Below, piece by piece: positions 1 to 6,342 of a stretch of DNA of 6,342 nucleotides. The notes beneath the pieces are model-generated. The model was not told the DNA's origin. It saw nothing but the letters and a program-made list of their open reading frames with translations, and did no database searches. The stretch spans positions 1 to 6,342 of the forward strand of contig JAUVNV010000146.1 in NCBI GenBank assembly GCA_030599515.1. The letters run 5' to 3'. This stretch comes from Acidimicrobiia bacterium (GTDB taxonomy: Bacteria > Actinomycetota > Acidimicrobiia > Spongiisociales > UBA5794). The position numbers and the translations under genes are program-made. Within the stretch, counting starts at the first letter, position 1. Every line of letters begins with the position of its first letter.

Positions 1-1
1 C

Positions 2-490
2 CAGGGGATCTCCTTCCACACCGGGATTCCGATCGGAACCGTCGTCATCATCACCGGCTTCCTCGTTCTCCTCCTGTGGATCCCGCTCAAGGAACGCATC
101 GGCATCGGGACCATCGCCAATGCGATCGTGATCGGCCTCGTTCTCGACGGGATGCTCCTCATCCTGCCCGACACACTCGAGAACATGATTCTCCGGTGGC
201 TTGCGATGCTCGGTGGCGTGGTGCTCGTTGCGATAGGCTCTGGTTTCTACATCGGTGCCGGCCTCGGCCCCGGCCCTCGCGACGGCCTGATGACGGGACT
301 GGCTCGCCGGGGCATCCCGATCGCCTGGAATCGGGCCGGAATCGAGATCACGGTTCTCGTGGCCGGTTGGCTCCTTGGTGGCACGGTCGGCGTCGGCACC
401 CTGGTGTTCGCGTTCGGGATGGGACCACTGGTGCAGTTCTTCCTCGAGCGACTCTCCGTGATCCCGACCGTCTCACCGGCTAACGAGTGA
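2..490 (+). CDS. YczE-family integral membrane protein, C-terminal part (5' end outside window)
   Basis: The frame is open from base 2 to the TGA at 488-490 and gives 162 residues. The start lies to the left of the window; the family is about 200-220 residues long, so roughly 50 residues are missing. The sequence shows about four hydrophobic segments and the family's recurring glycine-rich motifs: a TGIPIGT motif near residues 7-13, GIGT near 34-37, GLGPGPRDGLM at 87-97, then a GG.VGVGT pattern and a final FGMGPLVQFF segment. This arrangement, with 'GxGPxD' following a membrane helix and a late 'GvGT..fa..iGp' block, is typical of YczE-like membrane proteins (COG2364). The biochemical role of the family is not well established, so none is assigned. 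The gene converges on the ABC permease gene and overlaps its 3' end by 11 bases. Family membership is fairly sure; function is unknown. Confidence 0.82.
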   Translation, partial: QGISFHTGIPIGTVVIITGFLVLLLWIPLKERIGIGTIANAIVIGLVLDGMLLILPDTLENMILRWLAMLGGVVLVAIGSGFYIGAGLGPGPRDGLMTGLARRGIPIAWNRAGIEITVLVAGWLLGGTVGVGTLVFAFGMGPLVQFFLERLSVIPTVSPANE

Positions 491-1631
491 GGGTCCTGCG
501 GAACACTGAGGACGACAGGGCGACGAGCGCCACTCCGTAGGCGGTCAGCACCGCGAGTTCCGTCCCGATGTCGGCAACCCCGCCGCCGTGTCGGATCAGC
601 GTCGCAAACGCATCGTTCCCCCAGGCGTGGGGAGTGAAGTGGGCGATCGTGACCATCGTGTCGGGGAAGATCTCGAGCGGCACCATCGATCCGCCGAGCG
701 CGGCAAGCATCAACGCCCCGAAGATGGCGAACCCGCCTGCTTGCTGCTCGTTCGAGAACGTCGATCCGAGCAGCATCCCTGCTCCGGTTCCCGTCAATGC
801 GAACGCCGTCACGACGAGGATGGCCGCCACGGGATCGCCCCACTCCACATTGAACAGCAATCCTGCGGCGAGAACGATGAAGACCCCCTGGAGCATCACG
901 ACAAGGAACCTGCCGAGGGTCTCTCCTCCGATGATCGTGCCCGGCGACGTCGGCGTCGAGAGCATCCGGTGAGAAACGCCGAGTCGACGCGACTGGATGA
1001 GCGCCGTCGATGACGTGAGTGCGGTGAGGAACATGAAGAGAAGCAACTGTTGCGCTGCCCCGAGGTCGAACTGGCCGCCGCTCGCACTGCTCGCTTCGCC
1101 TTCGAGTTCGGTGCCGACGGTCGCGATCGCTCCTTGGACCAGTCGCGCGGTCTCGAGTGCCGTTGCCGCGTCGGCATCGGTCTCCACGGTCGCGAATCGG
1201 GCAGCCCGGATCACAGCCGCCTGCTCCGCGATCGCCGCCTCGGCTACGGAGCGAACATCGAACCCCCCACCTGTCGGCGTCGCGTAGTAGGCGATCTCCA
1301 CAGCCTCTCCGTCGAGAAGAGAGTCGCGGTAGCCGTCCGGGATCACGATCACCGCATCGACGTCGTTGCGTCGCAGCTGAGCCCGTGCCGTCTCGACGTC
1401 ATCAGCCTCGACCGTGTCGAACACCGTCGACGATGAGATGCGATCAGCGATGTCGAGGGCAAGGTCGTCATTGTCGGGGGCGATGAGTGCCACTCGCGAC
1501 GTGAACGCGGTTCCGAACACGAGTCCGAGAACGAGGATGAGCACGATCGGCAACACGAAGATGAAGAAGAGGTTGGCCCGATCGCGGAAGAGACGACGGA
1601 GGCTGTTCGCAGCGATCGCGAGGGTCTTCAT
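480..1631 (-). CDS. ABC-2 type transporter permease, second subunit
   Basis: This is a 383-residue membrane subunit of an ABC exporter, last gene of a three-gene operon. A cytoplasmic N-terminus (LRRLFRDRANLFF) leads into membrane segment 1 at about 21-42. A large outside domain follows (about 45-190), then five more hydrophobic segments near 193-212, 240-260, 267-290, 298-318 and 356-375. The F-P-D/TPHAWGNDAF region at 322-342, just before the last helix, is typical of ABC-2 permeases. One helix, a large ectodomain and five helices is the layout of the ABC2_membrane_3 group (YbhR/YbhS-like). The ATG at 1629-1631 overlaps the stop of the upstream permease gene as ATGA. A GGTGAG sequence (1638-1643 on the + strand as CTCACC) lies 6 bases upstream as a ribosome site. 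The loop after segment 2 (QSRRLGVSHRML) differs from the E-x-E-x-GT form in the partner subunit. It probably pairs with that subunit. The substrate cannot be read from the sequence. Confidence 0.9.
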   Translation of the reverse strand: MKTLAIAANSLRRLFRDRANLFFIFVLPIVLILVLGLVFGTAFTSRVALIAPDNDDLALDIADRISSSTVFDTVEADDVETARAQLRRNDVDAVIVIPDGYRDSLLDGEAVEIAYYATPTGGGFDVRSVAEAAIAEQAAVIRAARFATVETDADAATALETARLVQGAIATVGTELEGEASSASGGQFDLGAAQQLLLFMFLTALTSSTALIQSRRLGVSHRMLSTPTSPGTIIGGETLGRFLVVMLQGVFIVLAAGLLFNVEWGDPVAAILVVTAFALTGTGAGMLLGSTFSNEQQAGGFAIFGALMLAALGGSMVPLEIFPDTMVTIAHFTPHAWGNDAFATLIRHGGGVADIGTELAVLTAYGVALVALSSSVFRRTLTR

Positions 1632-2796
1632 TGGTGTCTCACCAGATCCTGGGCGCGGATCAGTCCGATCGATCCGAGGATGATCGCGAATGCCAGGATC
1701 GCTCCAAGCGCCGGGAGGATGTCGACGATCCCCTCCCCCGCCGACGAACGCCGGAAACCCTCCATCAGCCAGAAATGCGGTGTCACCCGGCTGATCGCGG
1801 AGAAGGCCCCGGAGACTCGTGACACCGGGAAGAACGTGCCACCGAGTACGCCGAACACGACAACCACGAACGCAGTGATCGCGCCCGCTTGTTCAGCGGT
1901 CTTCGCGATTGTTGCGATCGCGGCAGTGAGTCCCATGGCTGCCGTGACACCCGCGGCAATGAGAACGATGACGATCAGCGATCCGCCCCACTCGGCTCCC
2001 ATCAGCAACGTGGTGGAGAGCCATAGGACGACGGTGCTCGCGACACCTACGAGAAATGAAGCAAGCAGCTTTCCGATGAGAATCGACTGCTTCGAGATGG
2101 GGGCGACCAGGAGACGCGGCATCGTTCCGTTCTCGCGCTCGTCGATGATGCTGAGCACACCGAATTGAACGGTGAAGAACATGAAGAAGACGGCGATCCC
2201 TGTCGCGTAGAAGCTGGAGAAGTCGAAGCCGCGCCCCTCAGTCAACGCGTCGGCAAGGACGATCGTCGGGCTCGACTCCTGAGCTGCAACAGCGAGTCCC
2301 TCCGGATCGTCGGCGCCTAGTGCGAGCGCCGTGGCGACCGAGAGCCGAACGGCGTTCACCTCGGCGGCGAATCCGTCGGCGAGCGCCTTCCCGACCGCAG
2401 AGCCGATCGGCTGGTCTGGATCTGCAACGACAACGATCTCCGCTGCCTCGTTCGCTGCGACCGCCTCCGAAAGGCCCTGGGGCACCAGATAGGCCGTTGA
2501 GACGCTGTGATCGTCGACAAGCCACCTCGCGTCCGCCTCCGTAGCGACGTCGGTGACGGACACGAATCCTGCGGCATCGATTCCGGCGAGCATCTCGCCG
2601 AAGCCGACGGCGATCGGACCGCCGTCGGCATCGTAAACAGCGACCCCAGTACTGAAGGACTGTTCGGTCACCGGCCCGAGCGTCAGGTTCATGATGAACG
2701 CGAGGCCGAGAGGAACGACGACGGCCAGCATGATCGCCGATCGGTCGCGGAACCGCTCCTTCAAGTCCTTGGCCGTAATCGTGAACGCGGCGCCAA

Positions 2797-2800
<4 letters not shown>
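1628..2800 (-). CDS. ABC-2 type transporter permease, first subunit
   Basis: This is a 390-residue membrane subunit of the same ABC exporter. After KDLKERFRDRSA comes membrane segment 1 (about 21-41), an outside domain (about 45-195), then hydrophobic segments near 198-219, 241-266, 273-298, 305-325 and 361-383. The cytoplasmic loop after segment 2 carries ERENGT at 221-226 followed by RLLVAPISKQSILIGK, a conserved ABC-2 permease signature thought to lie at the contact with the ATPase. A SRVTPHFWLMEGFRR motif (about 337-351) precedes the last helix. The start is GTG (2798-2800) and overlaps the TGA of the ATPase gene as GTGA; an alternative GGAAGG-type ribosome site lies about 10 bases upstream. 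The 3' end overlaps the second permease gene by 4 bases, so translational coupling of all three is likely. The two permeases share architecture but differ in sequence, which suggests a heterodimeric channel. Confidence 0.91.
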
Positions 2801-3735
<935 letters not shown>

Positions 3736-3742
3736 AGACGAT

Positions 3743-3748
3743 CCCTCT
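3743..3748 (-). promoter_or_regulatory. Ribosome binding site of the ABC ATPase gene
   Basis: Read on the - strand this is AGAGGG, 7 bases before the GTG at 3735. It supports that non-ATG start over any other. It is the first gene of the exporter operon and the only one of its three genes not coupled by a stop-start overlap, so its own site matters. Confidence 0.55.
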
Positions 3749-3801
3749 TTCGCTCGTCTCGAAGGCTACCGAACACCGACGACGTCGACCCGGTTTACCC
3801 C

Positions 3802-4842
3802 CTACGTCGTCAGGAAACCGTGGAGCACGTCGAAGACGATCCCGAGGTTCTCGACCGGCACCGACTCGGTCACCTGGTGGGCCTGGGCGACCTCGCCCGG
3901 TCCGTAGTTGACGGCCGGGACGCCTCGCCCGGTGAGACGGGCAACGTCGGTCCACCCCTGTTTCGCCGTCTTCGCCCCTCCTACGAGTTCCTCGAGGCGT
4001 TCGAGGTGCGGATTTCCCTCGGGGATCATCCCGGGCGATGCCCTGTCCGTGATCATGATCTCGTCGGCCGCGGATGCGACGTCTCGTAGCCTGGCCTCGG
4101 CCCGCTCAAGGTTGTAGATCGGTGGGAAGCGGTAGTTGAGGTTGAGGGTGAACCGGGATGGCAGCACGTTGTTGGCGATCCCCCCGGATGCCTTCGTCAC
4201 AGAGAAGACCTCCCGGTACTCGAGACCGGCGATCTCGACCGGCTCCGGACGGCGGTCATGCATCTCCGCGAGCCACGCACCGGCCTTTGTCACAGCGTTC
4301 TCGCCGAGCCACGGACGGGCACTGTGCGCCGCGTGGCCGCTGAACACGATGTCTGCGTTCATCGCGCCGTTGCATCCCAGTTCGAGATTGAGATCGGTCG
4401 GTTCGAGGACGACCGAGAATTCGGCGGTGGCGAGCCATGGAACGGCATCGAGGACGTCCTCGAGGCCGTTGTCGGCCGACGGGCCTTCTTCCTTGTCGTA
4501 GAAGACGCCGATGACGTCGTACGGACCTTCGATGACCGCCGGATCTTCGAGCACGTGCACCATCACTGCGACTCCGGCCTTCATGTCCGAAGCACCGAGG
4601 CCGTAGACGCGCTCACCGTGAACGCTGGCGGTGCCGTTGCCCTGCTCGGGGACGGTGTCTGTGTGCCCGTAGAGGGCGATGATCGGCTTGCCCGTTGGTT
4701 CCCCGACGACGAGAGCGTTGCCGAGTCGGTTGACGTGCCGGGCCGCCGTCATGCGAAACTCGATCGCAGAGGTGATCTCCTCTTCGTTGCCGATCACTGA
4801 TGAGATGTTGATCAGTTCGACCAACGTGTCGGAGAGGCTCAT
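3802..4842 (-). CDS. dapE: Succinyl-diaminopimelate desuccinylase
   Basis: This 346-residue M20-family metallohydrolase removes succinate from N-succinyl-LL-2,6-diaminopimelate to give LL-diaminopimelate, for lysine and peptidoglycan. The two-metal site is complete: His60 and the catalytic-site Asp62 in YGHTDTVP, bridging Asp86 in GLGASDMKAG, general base Glu118 and metal ligand Glu119 in DKEEGP, Glu147 in LEPT, and His322 in QAHQVTE near the C-terminus. The dimerisation insert begins near SGHAAHSARPWLGENA (about 168-183). The SARPWLGENA and KQGWTDVARL stretches resemble the actinobacterial/Gram-positive DapE subgroup (as in Corynebacterium) more than the E. coli type, and the length fits. 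The ATG (4840-4842) overlaps the dapD stop as ATGA, so it is probably translated by coupling; only a weak GTAGAG precedes it. Being next to dapD makes DapE much more likely than another M20 peptidase or acetylornithine deacetylase. Confidence 0.93.
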   Translation of the reverse strand: MSLSDTLVELINISSVIGNEEEITSAIEFRMTAARHVNRLGNALVVGEPTGKPIIALYGHTDTVPEQGNGTASVHGERVYGLGASDMKAGVAVMVHVLEDPAVIEGPYDVIGVFYDKEEGPSADNGLEDVLDAVPWLATAEFSVVLEPTDLNLELGCNGAMNADIVFSGHAAHSARPWLGENAVTKAGAWLAEMHDRRPEPVEIAGLEYREVFSVTKASGGIANNVLPSRFTLNLNYRFPPIYNLERAEARLRDVASAADEIMITDRASPGMIPEGNPHLERLEELVGGAKTAKQGWTDVARLTGRGVPAVNYGPGEVAQAHQVTESVPVENLGIVFDVLHGFLTT

Positions 4843-5645
4843 ATCTCTACTGCGAACGTCCGGAGAGCGTCGTTCAGCGATGTTTTCTTGTCGGTTGTCT
4901 CCGACCGATAGCCGATCAGGAGCGGCGCCTGAAGGTGGTAGGTGCCTGCCGGGAATTCCTTCGCCCTGGCACCAGGAACGACAACTGCGTTTGCCGGGAC
5001 CCTTCCCCTGATCTCAACCGGCTCATCCCCGGTGACGTCGATGATCGGGATCGATGCTGACAGCGTTGTGTTGGCTCCAAGAACCGCTCCAGCCTCGACG
5101 ACGACGCCCTCAACGACGATCGAACGACTCCCGATGAATGCGCCGTCTTCGATGATGACGGGGCGCGCTCCGGCAGGTTCAAGCACGCCGCCGATGCCGA
5201 CGCCGCCGGAGAGATGGACGTCACGCCCGATCTGGGCGCAGGAGCCGACGGTTGCCCACGTGTCGACCATGGTGCCGGATCCGACGTAGGCCCCGATGTT
5301 GACGTAGCCCGGCATCACAACGACACCCGGCTCGCAGAAGGCCCCGTATCGCACGGTACCGGGCGGCACCACACGGATACCTGCTTCATGCAGGCCGGTC
5401 TTCGTCGGGATCTTGTCGTGATACTCGAACGGACCGGCCCCCATCGTCCGCACCTCGGTGATGCGGAAGTAGAGCATGATCGCTTCCTTCACCCACGCGT
5501 TGACGACCCAGTCGCCGTTGATCTTCTCTGCGACGCGGATCTCCCCGGCATCGAGCAACGCGACAGTCCGGTGGATCGCGTCGGTCGCCTCCCGGAGGAC
5601 GGCGAGGTCCGCGTACGCGGCTTCGATCAGTTCTCGGTCAGTCAT
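4839..5645 (-). CDS. dapD: 2,3,4,5-tetrahydropyridine-2,6-dicarboxylate N-succinyltransferase
   Basis: This 268-residue enzyme transfers succinyl from succinyl-CoA to tetrahydrodipicolinate, the committed step of the succinylase branch of diaminopimelate synthesis; the family works as a cytoplasmic trimer. An alpha-helical N-terminal domain (1-90) contains RVAEKINGDWVVNAWVKEA at about 37-55. A left-handed beta-helix of hexapeptide repeats (about 98-215) includes GYVNIGAYV at 113-121, MVDTWATVGS at 126-135 with the presumed catalytic Asp128, and HLSGGVGIGGVLEP at 144-157. A short C-terminal domain follows. Length and motifs match the E. coli-type DapD (about 274 residues), not the longer, divergent mycobacterial/corynebacterial form. 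The ATG at 5643-5645 aligns with the E. coli N-terminus. No Shine-Dalgarno sequence precedes it, and a TANNNT box sits 7 bases upstream, suggesting a leaderless message. The 3' end overlaps dapE by 4 bases. Confidence 0.96.
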   Translation of the reverse strand: MTDRELIEAAYADLAVLREATDAIHRTVALLDAGEIRVAEKINGDWVVNAWVKEAIMLYFRITEVRTMGAGPFEYHDKIPTKTGLHEAGIRVVPPGTVRYGAFCEPGVVVMPGYVNIGAYVGSGTMVDTWATVGSCAQIGRDVHLSGGVGIGGVLEPAGARPVIIEDGAFIGSRSIVVEGVVVEAGAVLGANTTLSASIPIIDVTGDEPVEIRGRVPANAVVVPGARAKEFPAGTYHLQAPLLIGYRSETTDKKTSLNDALRTFAVEI

Positions 5646-5652
5646 GCTGACC

Positions 5653-5658
5653 AGTGTA
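5653..5658 (-). promoter_or_regulatory. Candidate -10 box for leaderless dapD transcript
   Basis: On the - strand this reads TACACT (4 of 6 matches to TATAAT, and fits TANNNT). It ends 7 bases before the dapD ATG. A -10 box normally lies about this far from the transcription start, so transcription would begin at or very near the ATG. The intervening bases (GGTCAGC) contain no usable Shine-Dalgarno sequence. No good -35 box is visible 16-18 bases further upstream, which is common for such promoters in high-GC actinobacteria. This is a pattern match only. Confidence 0.35.
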
Positions 5659-5700
5659 CGACCGTGTGCCCGACGAATCGAGACTCCGTCGCGATGCTCG

Positions 5701-5735
5701 GCACTGAATACCGGGTACCCGGCACTGAGTACCCG
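5701..5735. repeat. Five-unit heptanucleotide repeat with internal inverted repeat
   Basis: Five consecutive 7-base units fit the consensus RYACYSR: GCACTGA, ATACCGG, GTACCCG, GCACTGA, GTACCCG. Units 1 and 4 are identical, as are units 3 and 5. The stretch also folds: CGGGTAC at 5712-5718 pairs perfectly with GTACCCG at 5729-5735 around a 10-base loop, and CGGGTACCCG at 5712-5721 is a palindrome. It lies between dapC and dapD, about 55 bases upstream of the dapD start. It resembles the heptad-type short tandem repeats found between genes in several bacterial groups. No run of T follows the hairpin on either strand, so it is not a standard terminator. Confidence 0.6.
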
Positions 5736-5757
5736 AACGACGGCCTGTGGGCACCCG

Positions 5758-5776
5758 CGGCACGCTACCTGTGCCG
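5758..5776 (-). terminator. GC-rich hairpin just after the dapC stop, no T-tract
   Basis: CGGCAC at 5758-5763 pairs with GTGCCG at 5771-5776, a perfect 6-base stem around a 7-base loop. On the - strand it begins 4 bases after the dapC TGA (5781-5783). A partial extension (CC/GG at 5754-5755 and 5779-5780) is possible across a 2x2 mismatch. The following bases on the - strand are GC-rich rather than T-rich, so it is not a classical intrinsic terminator. It may be a tail-less terminator, an mRNA-stabilising element, or chance in GC-rich DNA. Confidence 0.35.
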
Positions 5777-5780
5777 GCGG

Positions 5781-6342
5781 TCAGAGCCCGGGCGCAAGGA
5801 GAGTCCGGAGGACGTCGGCTGCGACGACGCACTCCTCGACCGTCGGGACGAGTGCCAGGCGGATGAAACCCTCACCGCCCGGACCGAAGAATCGACCCGG
5901 CGACACGACGATCCCCTCCTCAAGCAACCGGTCGGTGAACGCCATGTCACCGTCGACGCGAATCCAAAGATACAGGCCGGCATGTGACGCGACGGTCTCG
6001 TACCCGAGATCGTTGAACGCTGCTCGAAGGATCCGGCGCTTCTCCGCAAAAATCGCCCGCCGTTCGGTCGCGTGGTCGTCATCACTCCAGGCGGCGATGG
6101 CCGCTGCCTGGACGAACTCAGGCGACGCGGTCCCCGTCGTGGCTCGCAGCGCCTTCAACGCGGCGATGGCCTCGGGATCACCAACGATGGCGCCCGACCG
6201 GTAACCCGTCATCCCCGATCGCTTCGAGAGGCTCAGATAGGAAAGCGCACCGTGCGTACCGTCGCCGGCAACCTGGAGGATCGACATCGGTCCATCCGGG
6301 TAGACGTCCTCCTCGTAGATGTCCGAATAGCACTCGTCCGAC
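5781..6342 (-). CDS. dapC: PLP-dependent aminotransferase, probably succinyldiaminopimelate transaminase, C-terminal half
   Basis: The frame is open from the right edge of the window to the TGA at 5781-5783, giving 186 residues. The fold type I aminotransferase family has about 360-400, so roughly the first half is outside. The fragment opens with SDECYSDIY, whose Asp2 should contact the PLP ring nitrogen and Tyr5 the PLP hydroxyl. SLSKRSGMTGYRSG follows, with Schiff-base Lys40 and phosphate-binding Arg48. The substrate-carboxylate arginine is Arg161 in GEGFIRLAL. The segment TASPEFVQAAAIAAW and the SLSKRS-type active site match class I/II aminotransferases of the DapC/aspartate aminotransferase group. 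Placement just upstream of dapD and dapE, same strand, favours transamination of N-succinyl-2-amino-6-ketopimelate. From sequence alone a related aminotransferase is possible. An internal Met at 6285-6287 is not the start, because the essential SDECY motif lies before it. Confidence 0.85.
   Translation of the reverse strand, partial: SDECYSDIYEEDVYPDGPMSILQVAGDGTHGALSYLSLSKRSGMTGYRSGAIVGDPEAIAALKALRATTGTASPEFVQAAAIAAWSDDDHATERRAIFAEKRRILRAAFNDLGYETVASHAGLYLWIRVDGDMAFTDRLLEEGIVVSPGRFFGPGGEGFIRLALVPTVEECVVAADVLRTLLAPGL

Noticed and set aside
247..843. 198-residue open frame on the - strand across the YczE-like and permease genes
   Set aside because: It is arginine-rich, has no family resemblance, and overlaps two genes with clear protein families in other frames.
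3749..3766. Short imperfect hairpin in the dapE-ATPase gap (CTTCGAGACGAGCGAAAG on the - strand)
   Set aside because: The stem is only about five bases with a bulge and there is no T-tract, so it does not support a terminator.
3736..3801. Possible promoter in front of the ABC ATPase (TAGCCT on the - strand)
   Set aside because: The -10-like box has no convincing -35 partner at 16-18 bases, and such TANNNT matches are common by chance, so no feature was called.
5214..5987. 257-residue open frame on the + strand antisense to dapD and dapC
   Set aside because: It runs across the opposite strand of two well-supported dap genes and through the heptad repeat, has no recognisable domain, and is rich in Arg, Asp and His as expected for a shadow frame in GC-rich DNA.

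Overview
This GC-rich window is densely packed with protein-coding genes. It holds seven: one partial gene on the + strand at the left edge and six on the - strand, of which the rightmost is cut by the window end. No stretch of more than 135 bases lacks a gene. I saw no tRNA, rRNA, CRISPR array, insertion sequence or phage gene. The style suggests an actinobacterium-like genome: strong G/C bias at third codon positions, GTG starts, 4-base ATGA/GTGA stop-start overlaps, a Gram-positive/actinobacterial-type DapE, and a possible leaderless promoter. An uncultured high-GC actinobacterial lineage is plausible, but this is inference; no marker here fixes the taxon.

Layout from left to right. Bases 2-490 (+) are the C-terminal part of a YczE-type integral membrane protein. 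It runs head-on into the next operon, and the two coding regions overlap by 11 bases. Bases 480-3735 (-) are a three-gene ABC exporter operon read right to left: an ATPase (2797-3735), a first ABC-2 permease (1628-2800) and a second ABC-2 permease (480-1631), joined by 4-base overlaps. Bases 3802-5645 (-) are dapD followed by dapE, also joined by a 4-base overlap. Bases 5781-6342 (-) are the C-terminal half of a PLP-dependent aminotransferase, most likely DapC.

The right half is therefore a lysine/diaminopimelate module of the succinylase branch. DapD succinylates tetrahydrodipicolinate, DapC transaminates the product, and DapE removes the succinyl group to give LL-diaminopimelate for peptidoglycan and lysine. 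The left half is an export system of unknown substrate. Only 66 bases separate dapE from the ABC ATPase gene, so read-through from the dap genes is possible, but nothing in the sequence ties the two functions together.

The most unusual non-coding stretch is the 135-base dapC-dapD spacer. It carries a GC-rich hairpin just after the dapC stop, a five-unit 7-base-period repeat that can fold into a hairpin, and a candidate -10 box placed for a leaderless dapD message. I found no convincing novel system: the genes are ordinary housekeeping and transport families, and the points worth a second look are modest.
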